64,000 nt of DNA from Heterobilharzia americana. Lineage: Eukaryota > Platyhelminthes > Trematoda > Strigeidida > Schistosomatidae. The notes beneath the pieces are model-generated. The model was not told the DNA's origin. It worked only from the letters and a program-made list of their open reading frames with translations, and made no database searches. Each line of letters opens with the position of its first letter. Position 1 is the first letter of the stretch. The position numbers and the translations under genes are program-made. The stretch is from contig OX104127.1 in assembly GCA_944470555.2 (NCBI GenBank), positions 52,690,934 through 52,754,933 of the forward strand, in the 5' to 3' direction. Shown here one piece after another: positions 1 to 11,275 of the stretch.

Positions 1-164
1 TCTGGATATGCCTACATCCTAGTGGGTTTTGTTGTGTCCACTAAAACTTGAACCGAGTACCCTTTGCTTCAAGAGCCAGAGCGTTATTCAATAAACTACT
101 GAGTCTCAATAGCCTCTCCTTGTCCACTGCGTATAGTGCACTTTTGGAGTTATGACTTTCAGCT

Positions 165-235
165 TTTCCTTGGTGAGTCTCAAGTAGGATGAAACGTACA
201 TCCTAGATTCCACTGATGGCCATTGTTTGTCAACA
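165..235 (+). mobile_element. H1 SINE fragment (hammerhead half)
   Basis: GGTGAGTCTCAAGTAGGATG, GAAACGTACATC and CTAGATTCCACTGATGGCC follow in the order of the H1 hammerhead and its 3' flank. The CTGANGA core is lost. The rest of positions 1-484 shows no gene; diverged H1 head sequence may occupy about 30-120. Confidence 0.5.
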
Positions 236-1204
236 ATATCAAAGATGAAAAATTTGTCAATATCCAGACCAATAGTGGTTGATCAATTCCATCCAATGAG
301 AGACGGACTTTGAAAGTAATAACATCGAAACAATTGGTTGCCGTATTTTTGTAGTAACTTGCTTGCATAAAACTATAATGAGCCTTTCTGATCCATTCTT
401 TGAACCCCTCACTTCAATCATATTCCTTTTCGTTCTAATATAACGACTTGGACGATCAGAAAGGTTACCATCTAGATAGAACAAGAATGCTAACGTGAAA
501 GCCTCACATTATATTTATACTCTTCGAAAGGATCTTCCTTGCAAGACGGAAGTGTTGAGGAATAAGAAAAAAAATTTATTTTGTTTCTCCTAATATGCTT
601 TGCCCATATTACACAAGTTTATAATATACAGTGAAGCATATTGACTCACTGTCTAGATATTTCAAGACAATGCAACCCATCTTTGATCTGGATATGGCCA
701 AAAAACTTCAGACTTCATAATAAAATCACAGGAAACTGAACAAGAGATTCTTTACTGTAAAAGTAGCTTTCAAAATATAAACAATGTGGCGTCTACCCTA
801 CGACTACTTAATCTGTGTATTCCATAAATCTCTTCTCTATTACGTGAATTCCTGAGAAAATATCGCCAAAAACATCGAATGAGACAGATAACCTGCATTA
901 AGTTCAAAATTATATTGTCAGATTAACCAACAAGCAAATTAATTTCAAGTGTTGATTATTAAGACAAAAATTACTTAGAACAAGGGAAAATAGTTTATTA
1001 AACTGTCAAATATCATAATCGGTGGTAGATAGATCTATAGTGTTAAGGTTAGATACTAATACTAAACCCAGAATTGCTTTCAACTTTGCCATCAATCTTT
1101 GTGATCTGAATGTGTTTCAATTGTTATGACAGTTGAGAGTAACAAAATCTTATGCACTTTATATCAAATTTTAAATTCAGTGTATTGAATGTTCCCGTTA
1201 AGAC

Positions 1205-1445
1205 ATTTAGAAATGATTATTTTGACTATCTGAGATAGCGGTGATTTGAGAGACTGGTATTGATACTGGATGATGATTAAAGGTCAGATGAAAATTTGGA
1301 CAGTAGGAGGATTCGAATCAGCTACCCCGGAGTTTCCGGCCTCCATGCTCTACCAACTGAGCTATGAGGTCCTTTATTGATGGACTGGCTGAGCGAATAG
1401 ACACAGTCTTTTTCAGTTTCGTCATTCGTCTTGGATTCCAAACTA
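1205..1445 (-). mobile_element. T-family tRNA-like SINE
   Basis: The minus strand shows an excellent A box, TAGCTCAGTTGG (1364-1353), and a B-box-like GATTCGAATCC (1319-1309) with tRNA-like spacing. It ends with the conserved CCAAATTTTCATCTGACC stretch. The T arm does not pair well, so it is a tRNA-derived SINE rather than a working tRNA gene. I see no hammerhead in it. Confidence 0.62.
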
Positions 1446-1754
1446 ATATACTGGTTTAAAATTCAGTTAAAATACCAATCAAGTGGTACGAGGAGTTGGT
1501 GAACAATAGTTATAGATTTCAAATAAGTCATGAAGATGAGTTTTGGAAAATAGGGCGCAAATAATCAGCAAGCAATTAAAATTGGTAATATGAAGCAGAT
1601 AAGTCTTATGCAAGCTGTATAATAACTGCAACAGTAAATGAAGTGACTTCGAACCAGTGTTCAGTCATAAACAATGAATCACTACGTAATAATAAAACAA
1701 ATGAATGTTAATAGTAACAAGAAAGAGAAGAGGTATACAAAGTGATACTAAAAG

Positions 1755-2267
1755 TTACATCACGCTGACGCCTACGGTAATGAAAATGATCGAACACACT
1801 TTTTGTATGCAAAAGTTAGGTTTGTAGAGGTTGATCGCAACTGTCTCAGCGATATGAATTAAGGGGATATGCAATCCATGTTGTAAATTAATTGGTATTT
1901 GATAATTAATTTTCAATGCTTCCCCAGTATCTGCTTCGTGTCCAGGGTCAACTAAGTGTGCAAGCATGGAGCTCTTTCTTGTTCTAATTTGTCTCTTGCC
2001 CAACCATGGGTGGTGTTCAGAAATTCAATGATGGACCTGCCTCGCCGTACACCCAACATAACTAGCTCCACACGAGCAATTGAGTTGATAAATGCACATG
2101 AAACACGGGCAGAATCCACCAGTTTGTCTCTTTTTCCAGCAGCTAGAATAGCGCGGTTATGGAAGACGGGACATAATTTAGTGGTTGGGAATCCTTTTCG
2201 CAAACACCTTTTTATGCGTTGTGTGACGAACTCACTGCCAATATCACTCTTAAATTTCAGCTTTTAA
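1755..2267 (-). mobile_element. Penelope-like element P3, endonuclease fragment
   Basis: On the minus strand two frames join near 1990. The upstream frame reads FHNRAILAAGKRDKLVDSA then a degraded Y-I-G block; the downstream frame reads GKRQIRTRKSSMLAHLVDPG, HEADTGEALKI, then IAETVAINLYKPNFCIQK. The pattern K-D-K-L, H-L-V-D-x-G-H and A-E-A-x-A-I-x-L-x-K-P-x-x-C-I-Q-K is that of trematode PLE nuclease ends. RT is absent. It lies in the intron below the last exon seen. Confidence 0.6.
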
Positions 2268-2270
2268 AAG

Positions 2271-2840
2271 ATTCGCTTCTTAGGAACTGTTGGTGTTCTT
2301 GTCTTAACCTTCGTAACATTCATATACTTAACTACAAAGTCCACTGAATAGCCAGTCTTACTAAATCGCAGCTATTCAACGCAGAAAGACAATCACATGA
2401 TCACATTTAAGCTATCAGTTAGTTATCACTGAGTCAGTTTAAAATCATTTACCAAATCAAGTAGTTTCCTCATTTGCAATGACTCCTGTGAAAAATGAAT
2501 TCCTTTAAAGTGTCAAGACTTCCTGCACAAAAGTTAACCATGAATTGTTCACTTTGTGAACAACATTAGTCGTTCGACTAAACACTTAGCAAACTGTCCT
2601 CAGATTAACCTATAGCCAGGACCAGTTGCAAGTTAGAAGCCATGTAACTAACCCAGCCTATGTTCATTCTAAATACCTTTCACTTTATATCTAGTTTGAC
2701 CTTGAATATTCGTATTCTTTTTTCGCATTTCTTACCCTTCCTAAACGTTTTTCATCTTAACTGAGGTTTATTTTTATAAAAAAGCTGAAGTTAATAGTCT
2801 CACTGAACTGTGTCAAAAAGGGGTAATATCAAAATCTTAC
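2271..2840. other. No gene recognised
   Basis: AT-rich intron sequence below the last exon seen. I looked for a laminin-G or EGF exon on the minus strand here and in 1-1200 and found none. Confidence 0.5.
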
Positions 2841-2965
2841 TCTGCAGATAATCCTCCAATATTTATAGACCTTAAAGTGAAGTAACCTGAATTGTCTAAT
2901 CTGATATAAGTTGGCTGATCATTGATTAGAATCAGAAGTTCTTGCGTTAGTGGCCGTTGAATGAT
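2841..2965 (-). CDS. alpha-neurexin-like gene, exon encoding the late part of LNS5 (last exon seen)
   Basis: The exon is 125 bases: 41 codons plus GA of a split codon. The acceptor TTCATTTCAG precedes 2965 and the donor GTAAGA follows 2841. It continues the previous exon directly: IIQRPLTQELLILINDQPTY, then IRLDNSGYFTL, then INIGGLSA. The I-G-G-L motif corresponds to the Y-I-G-G strand near the end of every LNS domain. The gene must continue to the left (end of LNS5, EGF-C, LNS6, membrane anchor), but no further exon with a laminin-G or EGF motif is visible in positions 1-2840, so the next intron probably runs out of the window. Confidence 0.85.
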
Positions 2966-4289
2966 CTGAAATGAATAAGACATAAATTAGTTTCATTACT
3001 TAGTTATATACTGGTTAACTCACATTGTCATTAACAGGTATATTGTCACAAAGAAATTTATGAAGAATTCCTTAACTCTTTCAAGTATTGAAGAGGTTGT
3101 TTGCTATAAACTGCATAATTATATTACTTGTATTATTCACATTGTAATGTCAATGATTTACCTCTTAAGGCGATCCATCCTTATGAAGAATACGGCTGCT
3201 ACACACCAAGCAAACTCACGGTTAACAGTAGTGCTGCATTCGACAAACGCCCTTAATATGTCCTTATTCAAAATGGATGATGGATCATCGTTTATCTTAT
3301 TATGTATATATATCAGCTGCCAATAAAAAATAGCTACTTAAATAGTGAACGGGTGGTCTGCTTGAAACCTGGGTAACTAAACACTTTCTACCAAATAAAT
3401 AACATTAAATCACTCCTTTTCTAGTTGGTTAAATCGTTTGATTATACCTCCGAATCATATTTTGCAATCTGGTGCATTTTTTTAATGTTTCAAAAAAGCT
3501 TTTTTCGGCAAGTCAGCAATAAAATGAAGATAACACATCTCAACAGATACCAATGTAGTTTTTAATATCACAACAATACATCTATTCGTGAAATACTTAG
3601 CCTAGATCGCATATTTTCAAACTGGTCAAACAACCAACACCACATAACTCATATATACTTTTCTATTTATTCCGCCATCGTTAATATCAGACAAGAACTT
3701 AACAGCATTATATTACATATTATTGCCTACAGTACTGTTATTACTAACATCACTAACATGCTGTTATTATTTGCTTAAAAACGTTTAAAATGGGGTAAAT
3801 GTTTTGAAACATACTATGCTGAGAATTCCATGCTGTATTATTAAGTACACAAAAGGATAGTAAAAACAACTGTGTCGATGATGAATTGTTGTGGCAAATG
3901 CTCATAGCCAATGAGATTTTTGTAACAGTGACTGCCAACAGTTTTTCTAGACAGCGTAATGAGAAGGGGGGAGGTTACCCAAAACAGAAAATTGACTAGC
4001 GCTGAACCACTCACGTAATCTAGTCAGAAACTAACCTGTAGAATGATCCAAATAAAAATCTGTTTAGCTTCGATTATGGCTACATGAAACATAAGAATAG
4101 GAAGGGGAGAACAAGACTTAACAATCCTGAATCAAATCACCCTTGATGTGAAAAATGAATGAGATACCTCTGAAGGGATTTTGAAATGAGTCTAAGGGTG
4201 TTCCTGTTTTATCAAAACAATGGCAAATTCTTTGTAATTTGTTCACTGCTTGTCAATATCATGAATCTCCAACACTATGAAAATGTATC

Positions 4290-4620
4290 AAAGTAACTAT
4301 ATGAGATGGCGGTCATTTGGCAGACTTGTATACTGCATGATTGTTGACGATGAAATGAAAATTTGGGTAGAGGTGGGGTTCGTGAATCCTGAATTGGATA
4401 GGAAAACGCGACTAGGAAGCCGCTGTGAGTACAATGAATGGACGGTCATGAATCATGAATTCAACTAGTAATCAGGAAGAACCATTGACGATCAGAGCCA
4501 AATTAAGATGTGGACAGTAGTTGAGCCTCGTATCTCTGTTAGTGAAGTCTTGGGCTGCTAACCAGGAGGCTACTGACTCAAATCCTGCTGTAATCCTCCA
4601 ATCATTACTTGGTATCAACG
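4290..4620. repeat. T-family SINE fragments
   Basis: At 4290-4375 the GATGAAATGAAAATTTGGGT signature and preceding AGATGGCGGTCATTTGGCAG stretch appear. At 4495-4600 a second, more diverged head occurs (GATGTGGACAGTAGTTGAGC). Box elements are eroded. Confidence 0.4.
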
Positions 4621-4912
4621 TAAGTAAAATATCCTTGTAGTTTCATACACATTATAGAAACCATATTCTTGCATCCGTACTGTGAACAAGTTTTACCTCC
4701 GTCCAGTATGTTGTAAGTCGAAAGGTTCCTCTTCAGTAAATGAAAACTTCCTTACTGATCCAGAAGTTCATAAAGACTGACGGGAGATGATATTATACTT
4801 TTACCTAGAACTATGAATTCTTAGTACAGTTTTTCGTAGCATTTACATACATTAGGAATGTCTCCGGCAGAAAAGTGTTACTCAACAAAAAAATGTTTTA
4901 TACGTTACTTAC

Positions 4913-5077
4913 TTTTATGTAATACCATTCCGCTTCAGTTAACTTCTGTTCCTCACCAACTTGATGTTTCTCAGCCTGACCATTATATACACGTATAAAT
5001 CGAAATCCACTATCCACTAGTTCTAAGATAAAATTTTGATCGACATCATTATATAGGTGAAGAACTGAACCATATTT
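4913..5077 (-). CDS. alpha-neurexin-like gene, exon encoding the middle of LNS5
   Basis: The exon is 165 bases, exactly 55 codons, phase 0 at both ends. The acceptor TTTTTACCAG precedes 5077 and the donor GTAAGT follows 4913. It reads KYGSVLHLYNDVDQNFILEL, then VDSGFRFIRVYNGQ, then KLTEAEWYYIK. In neurexin LNS5 the same order is G-L-I-L-Y-N, D-F-I-x-x-E-L, G, then L-N-D-x-x-W-H; here the W-H pair is W-Y. Because the exon is symmetric it could be skipped without a frameshift. Upstream of it in the 2.4 kb intron is the H1 SINE dimer at 5.25 kb. Confidence 0.88.
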
Positions 5078-5250
5078 CTGGTAAAAACAAAATGTATATT
5101 CAACTTTAAAATCGACAAAGAAAACACTAAACGTTTGAAATATAAAACACAAGACTAAACTATGGTTCATTATTCACACTGATTATCTGTTAACATTCTA
5201 CCTCAGCGAATAATTGTTTTCCTATTTGTTATAAACTGTAGTCTGTAGTA

Positions 5251-5707
5251 TAGTAATGATGGGCACTGGCTAGCAGTGGAATCCTGGATGCGCATTTCTT
5301 CCTATTTGGGACTCACCAGTCAGCTGGATGCACCCGCCTCCCAATGAGTGTTGCCCCACCGGGACTCGAACTAGGGAGCGACTGCTTCAAATGCGACAGC
5401 GTAATCCACTACACTATCGAGCCACTATAACCACTTCTTGTGCGACGGGTATAAGTTTAGTGTTATGGCTTGTCCAAGTTCAAGTCCCGGTGGGAACAAC
5501 ATCACTCACTGGGAAGCAGGTACTTCCGGCTGACGAGTCCCAAATAGGACGAAATGCACATCCTGGATTCCACTGCTAGTGACTGCCCATCATTACTATA
5601 CATAGTTAAAAGACAGGCAATATCAAGGCATCCGCACAGGAGCTCATATACCAACAGAGACTGATCAGTTCAGTCCAATCAACGACGGTGTAATACAAAC
5701 AATAACA
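5251..5707. mobile_element. H1 (Sm-alpha-like) SINE inverted dimer
   Basis: A minus-strand H1 copy (5251 to about 5460) abuts a plus-strand copy (about 5461-5707). The minus copy has a tRNA-like head with a B-box-like AGTTCGAGTCCC (rc of about 5346-5357). Its hammerhead core is broken by an insertion and its stem II is disrupted (GGAAGAAA). The plus copy lacks most of the head but has an intact hammerhead at 5530-5575 and the 3' tail ending in AATAACA. The whole pair is flanked by a perfect 15-base direct repeat, CTGTAGTCTGTAGTA, at 5236-5250 and 5708-5722, which looks like a target-site duplication. Confidence 0.8.
5530..5575 (+). ncRNA. hammerhead ribozyme in H1 (Sm-alpha-like) SINE, core intact
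   Basis: The core CTGACGA is at 5530-5536, stem II GTCC/GGAC at 5537-5540 and 5547-5550, and GAAA at 5551-5554. The cleavage triplet ATC is at 5560-5562, so the predicted cut lies between 5562 and 5563. Stem I pairs 5525-5529 with 5563-5567, including one G-U pair. Stem III is minimal: two base pairs and a four-base loop. This matches the known hammerhead encoded by schistosome Sm-alpha satellite/SINE DNA. All catalytic positions (C3, U4, G5, A6, G8, A9, G12, A13, A14) are conserved. Activity is inferred, not shown, and such short-stem-III ribozymes often need a dimer. Confidence 0.75.
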
Positions 5708-5722
5708 CTGTAGTCTGTAGTA

Positions 5723-7432
5723 GTCTACACTTTGTAATAAAATAATAAAGTTTCAAACTATTTTTCGCTTATTGTCTTCCTTTCTAAAAAAAACGACTAA
5801 ATTCTATTTTTTTTTCTTTAGTATACATACAACGCGGAATGCTTATATAAATACATTAAATATGAAATTCTGAAAAGGCGCCTAAAGGAAATCAGAAACT
5901 GACTAGGCAATAAACAAGAAAGAAATATTCACACTTTAGTTTATGAATCATATCGTTTTCTTTTTAAATGGTTGTAGAAAGTGTCTGCTCCACATTAATG
6001 TTTTAAATATGCCAAATAATAACTGTCTTCTATTCTTTATAACGTTCTGTTCTTAGAATGTCTTATGTTTTATCAACCAAGCTTTCAGTATTTGAATAAC
6101 TGAATTGATCCCCATCAAATCTTAATGATAATATCTAAGAGAGGAATGTGAAAATTAGGAAAGCTTATTTACGATCAAATGTAATCCAGTATAAAATGTG
6201 TCCAAACGAAATATATTTTGAGATGATAAAGAATATTTGTAGCTCATGCGGATACTTTGATGATGTTGTATTCTCTTACCTGAATGATTTAACCCTGAAT
6301 ATTTTTTTGTGTCATTCCAGACAACGTCACAAGACAACAACATCAATGGAGTATGTTTTCTTGAGACAGCGATTTTATAATTAAGAGTTTTTCAGTCACC
6401 TGTATGTTATTCAAATGCTCGATTTTTAAAAATCTTTTTTCTGTCCATTTTTATTTGACGCTCATGCTTCTTCATTTTACTTATCCAAAGATGGTTTGCT
6501 CAATGTTAATCCATCACTCTTGTATTTGTAGGCTTGTTGTCTCACTATATGACATGTACACATTACGATGTTTAACTAAAAAAATATTGTCAATACCTAC
6601 TGAGTAAAAGACGAAGTGTTCTTGGCCATGAATAGAAATACTACCCACTGCATAGATTTCATCGTGTTTAGGACTTAGAAGCTGAGTGTTTCAGCACTTT
6701 ACTGGGTGTAGTTCATTAAATGGGACAAAACGCGTCTCTAGGATTCCTATGCTAGCCATCAACAAACAAATAAAATCGAAATGAAAATTGACTCATTGTC
6801 GAGTTACCTCTTGAAGAAGCCCAAAAGTTCATGAGAGATCGGTCAATTCGTTCCATTTCACTAGTCAGCAGAAATTAACAACCACCAATAAACAACAAAA
6901 GGTGAAGTATTGGAGCATGCAACTTCAAAGCTAACGACTTAGGAGCTTTCAGTCTAATCTTATTGAGAGAGAGCTATTTACCTCCGCTGAATGAAAGAAA
7001 TTTTTTATTTCAACAACTGGAATTACCAAACAAATATGTGACAGCAGGAACCGGCCAGAATAAAATGTCCGTTTTAATCTCCTCCTTTTGTATATCACAT
7101 TTCAAGACATCTACAATCCAAATCAATCAAATAATTCCTTTTGTTGATAATAAAATGACACGCTGAATTCCATCGAGTTTCATCGAAATTTTTTTAACGT
7201 ATGATGAATGAATAACAGTGTTTCACTGTATTGAATAAGGATGAGACTTGAAAATCGCTGGGATTTTAGAAAACTCACTGTCGAAAAGTTATTCAAGCCT
7301 ACAAAGTTTATCAGGTAAAGGAAAGTAAGAAATTCCTGGATCACGAAATAGTTTAAAGTTTCTACTTAAAGTGCCTTAAAAGCCTTGGCAACTGAAATTC
7401 ATGGTTTTTTATGAATCCGAAAAAAAACTCAC
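5723..7432. other. Intron, mostly unassigned
   Basis: AT-rich. Short ORFs at 6148-6384, 6404-6607 and 6963-7166 show no recognisable domain. Only the H1 remnant at 6690-6770 is identifiable. Confidence 0.5.
6690..6770 (+). repeat. H1 SINE remnant
   Basis: A short stretch with AAATGGGACAAAACGCGTCT followed by AGGATTCCTATGCTAGCC resembles the 3' half of the H1 hammerhead and its flank. GAAA is mutated to AAAA and the core is unrecognisable. Confidence 0.45.
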
Positions 7433-7815
7433 CTTTAACTTTATCCGCATTTCCAAAATGAATTCATCTGCAGGATGATCAAGTTGAATGTTGATATATG
7501 AATCACTATCCTTGAAAGTTACTGGCATCTCCAATACAGGAACAAAGTCACTCTGGTCAGCTGTAATGTCTAATTTATCTCTCCAGGTGTATAAATTTGG
7601 ATCATGTTTTAAATTTTGAACAGTTTGTAAGAAATCAACTCCATTGAATAAAAATACCATAAGGTAACCAATGAAAACATGAGTGTTTAGGTTGGTGATT
7701 TTATAAGTATGGTCAAATTGTGATGATGTATCAGTTAGTCTATTTGTTAGTGAATCTTCAGAGGAACCAAAGATCAATTGATGATGAGAAAGATAACGAC
7801 CATCTTTTGGAATGT
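7433..7815 (-). CDS. alpha-neurexin-like gene, exon encoding the LNS4 end and LNS5 start
   Basis: The exon is 383 bases with acceptor TTGTTGTAG above 7815 and donor GTGAGT below 7433; after two bases it reads 127 codons to phase 0. The first part (IPKDGRYLSHHQLIFG, then HVFIGYLMVFLFNGVDFL) is the C-terminal part of LNS4, with F-I-G and F-N-G motifs. LNS5 then opens with MPVTFKDSDSYINIQL and ADEFILEMRIKLK, matching the P-V-T-F-K start of neurexin LNS5. LNS4 here lacks the two cysteines that usually follow the F-N-G motif, so its C-terminal disulfide is probably absent. The segment between the two domains is rich in charged residues. Confidence 0.9.
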
Positions 7816-9059
7816 CTACAACAATAAGAATATGTAAACTATATCATGCCAGTTAAAAGTTAAACTAAAAACTTTAAGAAGTGGACAGCCGAATATATTT
7901 TCCTTTTACTGTTGTATATTTTCTAGCGTATGTTCATATAAAACGGCTACATGTGAGGCAGGCAATAAATGATGCGAATACTCTGTCAGTTGGTCGGAAA
8001 CAATCGGCAGGAACTCCATCACCTCCATCTATCTGTCATCTATAAAAGTACACCGAAATAAGTCTTCTAATTTAGTGGTCATTCTTCGGAAATGAGTGAC
8101 AGAAGCCAGTCAGCATCCAGGACTAGAGAGCAAAAAATCAGCCACTCTTCAGTGACCTATAAGTGTGCTTATACTGTTTTCCATGGCTGATTATTGTTGT
8201 TATTACAACACAGAAATGGTACAGCAACGGCACCGAGAAATGCTCAAAAACAAATAGTATTATACTATTTTGAAGACAAAGCAAACGGGAGTGGATGGAA
8301 AAAAACCCAAGAATAATTAAAAGAGCAGTCCAGTAAGATACATTCAAAACAGAACATTCATTACTTTTCACCAGCGGAAGATAGAAGGAAGCCACAACAT
8401 GACCCCAACTGCCTTCCATTCTGAGCCACATCTGATAATGTCTCAAGTCTTTTAGTTGCTTGATCTCTCCGATTTCAACCGGGGAGTCGTGATGCACGAT
8501 CAAAGACTAACCTGACACAACTACCCTACATCCCACGGTGCCACGTCATACACTGACCATGCCTTTGCTTCTTCATTCCAGCCCCAGGAGTAGGGAACAA
8601 TGAACAGTATGGAAACCGGTAGTACGACATGCGTATCACACGTCCAAATCATTGAAGCTGGTGTTTACAGATAACTTCACTTACTGAATGATGACTTCTA
8701 TCATCCTCCAAAACACGCTGTTATCACTCAGAATTGCTTATGTGGTATTTCCACTGGATACAAGCAATCCTACAGAGACAACGATGACCGACTAGAGTTG
8801 TCGCACATTCCGTGCTCGGATAAGCCCGGTTTCAGAGGAGTAGGGTAGGACTGCTCACATCAAAGCGTTGTAAATCCGATCTTTTACGATCAGATCGTTG
8901 CATATAACATACAGCTTCATGCTGGCATTTTCGATTCCAACTGTGGTGTCGAGCAGATAACATTAAGTTCTTTGACTATTTTGGTTTCCATCTGTAACAC
9001 GTTAGTTCTAGATTTCTTTTCAGCTGGTAATAGTTTGAATCTGAGCAACTAAGAGTAAG
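7816..9059. other. Intron, unassigned, less AT-rich block
   Basis: About 7970-8960 is richer in G+C than its surroundings and has many short open stretches on both strands, which suggests an old repeat. No motif could be named. Confidence 0.4.
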
Positions 9060-9290
9060 TAAAATATAGTTTAGTATTTAGACAGTATTGAAACGCTTAG
9101 GTATCTTGAAATATCTTCACGAATGCATTCTTGTTGGGAAGTGACTGAAGGTGAAACGAAAATATGTGCCATAGCAGGAGTTGAGGCACCGACCACCAGG
9201 TTTCCGGCATGGCCCTCCACCAACTGAGCTATCAGACGCAGCAGCTGAACCGATCTTAATTTCATTTCAATCACCAAGGGTCTTGTGCGA
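9060..9290 (-). mobile_element. T-family SINE fragment
   Basis: The minus strand carries TAGCTCAGTTGGTGGAGGGC (rc of about 9213-9232), an A-box-like tRNA head, followed by CCGGAAACCTGGTGGTCGGT. The B box is poor (GCCTCAACTCC). Confidence 0.5.
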
Positions 9291-9302
9291 TTGTTATGTG
9301 AA

Positions 9303-9505
9303 TTTAATTATAATAATATTATTACAATTTATCCTTTGATTTCCTAGTGGAACATAAGACTTTAGTAGCACATCTCCATTTCACTGTCTTCTTTACAGTC
9401 ATTTGAACCTGGCTCCAACACTGCCCACAAACTTTCACTTCTTCCTCACATGATCTATTCCATATCATTTCGCCTCCCTAATTCCAGCGAGGAATAAGTT
9501 TATTT
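9303..9505 (-). mobile_element. RTE/SR2-like retrotransposon, 3' end
   Basis: The minus strand reads the same 3' terminus as the other copies (GTGCTACTAAAGTCTTATG, TTCCACTAGGAA) with a TAA-type tail at about 9303-9330. No motif of the coding region remains. Confidence 0.65.
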
Positions 9506-10281
9506 TTATTTTTTGTATCTTATTTTGCTTTGAAGTTTCTTTAGCGATTAGATTTGTTTTCCGAGGTAGGGTTGCTAGCCCTATGCCTAATCTTCCCTTT
9601 TTATCTAGGCTTAGGATCGGCTAATAGTTAGTGAGCTGGTTAACTAGGTGTTTGAATCGAGAAGGCGCGTTTCGTCCCACTTTGAACTTGCCCAGTGTCA
9701 GTAAATAATGTTCGTGTGTTAAAGGCAATCAGCTAGAAGCTATGGATCCAGTCTTCCTACTTGTTGGCACTTGTTAATGTGACGCATCCGCAACCTCGGT
9801 GGGACTTATGTCTCGCATCACATTCTGACCGTTGCCACACAGTGTTTCATTCGGCGACGTTACCACCAAGCTATTTGTGCAGTGACTGACTTCCCTGCAG
9901 GACTCGATTACATACAGTGAATTTCCATTGGAGAATAACCAGTCTGATTTTGTCTTGAGTGCTGATCGGATTCCGTTGATCATTTTGCACTATATCCATC
10001 AAGCTAGTAGGCTAACAGTCACTCTCCAGGGGTAACCAATGTATATAATCTGCTCGTACAGGATATCAGTCAGCGCCCAAATATCGCAGAGGTAAAACCG
10101 GTAACTGTCACATTAAATAATACGGGTTACAATCTGCGGCCTAACATCAGTTCCCTTGTGGTTGCGCATACGCCTTGCTGACGTATGACAACAAGCACTC
10201 AAGTTAGGTCCAAATATCTCCTCCTGATTACCTTCAATCAGTTAGTTTCCATCACAGTGCACACTGAGCCTTCTACCTTGG
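9506..10281. other. Intron, unassigned
   Basis: A small H1 hammerhead remnant is possible at about 9655-9705 on the minus strand. The ORF at 9774-9983 has no recognisable domain. Confidence 0.4.
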
Positions 10282-10380
10282 TAGTCACACTGTAAAATGT
10301 TCGACTGAGTTCGATCAGTACATAGGACTAGACAACATGAAATCGGTTATTCTTCAATGGTCAATGAATGTATCAATAAA
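10282..10380 (+). repeat. Unclassified dispersed repeat
   Basis: CTGAGTTCGATCAGTACATA, GGACTAGACAACATGAAAT and GGTTATTCTTCAATGG recur in diverged form at about 21055-21110, 21318-21375 and 50060-50108. There is no coding content. It may be part of a further SINE or an old transposon. Confidence 0.4.
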
Positions 10381-10633
10381 TAATGTCAGAAGTAGTGTTA
10401 AGCATATTCAAGTGATAAAGATAAGTCTAGATAGAATAATGTCAGAATATTTCAAAATATAGCAGCAGGTTATGGTCAGAAACTATGCTTCAGTGGAACT
10501 ATGTTAGTCATGCAATAAACATAATTCTATCAGTCTGTTGATAAATTCTGTTTTCAAGTGGTTCTGCTTTGTCCTGAAGTAAAAATGAACAATAGAAAAT
10601 ACAAACAACTAACTGAATCATTTCGATACTTAC

Positions 10634-10742
10634 CAAAAGTTTGAGACAAATAATCAACTGTGACGTTGAGAAAATTTTCTCGCCTATAAATTTTTACAGT
10701 ATGCCAATTATTGTCAGCTACATATACCGGGTTGTGATATAC
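10634..10742 (-). CDS. alpha-neurexin-like gene, short exon encoding the LNS4 core
   Basis: This is a 109-base exon that is easily missed because it is short: 36 codons plus one base. The acceptor GATCTAG precedes 10742 and the donor GTAAGT follows 10634. The product is VYHNPVYVADNNWHTVKI followed by YRRENFLNVTVDYLSQTF. The D-N-x-W-H-T-V-x-x-x-R-R motif is the signature strand of LNS4, and the V-D after it is the usual end of that hairpin. The extra G pairs with AC of the next exon to make Asp. Phase agreement on both sides and the strong domain motif make the call secure despite the length. Confidence 0.88.
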
Positions 10743-10984
10743 CTAGATCGAGAATGAAAATGTGATAAAAGATTCTAAGTATGTATTGGTAATATTATCG
10801 ATAATAATAACAATAATAATATATGTGCTTTGATCCGCACCATAACTGCGTTCACAGTACCGAATTCTCAGCGTGTGATATTATATCAATTTACCCATTG
10901 TACAACATTTTTAAAACATTAACAGGGGTTCTGTTCAACAATACATAATAAAGAATAACAGGATTATTGAAATGTCTGATGATT

Positions 10985-11275
10985 TCAGAGACATTATAAC
11001 TGTTGGCCATCATATAGTTGATTGAATATTTATATACTGATTAAAAGCGAGATGAAAATTTGGACTGTGGTTGGATTCTAACCAGCGACCTATAGGTTTC
11101 TAGGCTAATCCTCTACCAGCTGACCTCGTAGCTCAGTTGTTGTTTATTTGGTGACTATAGATGGAATCCAACACGCGTATTTCTTCCGTCATTGGGGTGC
11201 AGACACATCTTGGTATGAAGTTCTAAAAAGGATGAGACGCGTATCTTGGATTCCATTGCCAACTACCAAGCAGAC
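10985..11275. mobile_element. T-family SINE with a decayed inverted H1 hammerhead pair
   Basis: GATGAAAATTTGGACTGTGG and a head with AGCTGGTAGAGGATTAGCC (minus) occupy about 11045-11130. At 11150-11275 there is a decayed H1-type inverted pair: minus GAAATACGCGTG near 11180 and plus GAGACGCGTATCTTGGATTC near 11240. Both cores are lost. Confidence 0.45.

Noticed and set aside
1288..1374. Possible tRNA gene (excellent A box, near-B box)
   Set aside because: The T arm does not pair and the same sequence recurs as a decayed repeat, so it is a tRNA-derived SINE.
10800..10822. ATA-rich run as a possible RTE 3' tail
   Set aside because: No RTE terminus is adjacent, so it is a simple AT repeat.
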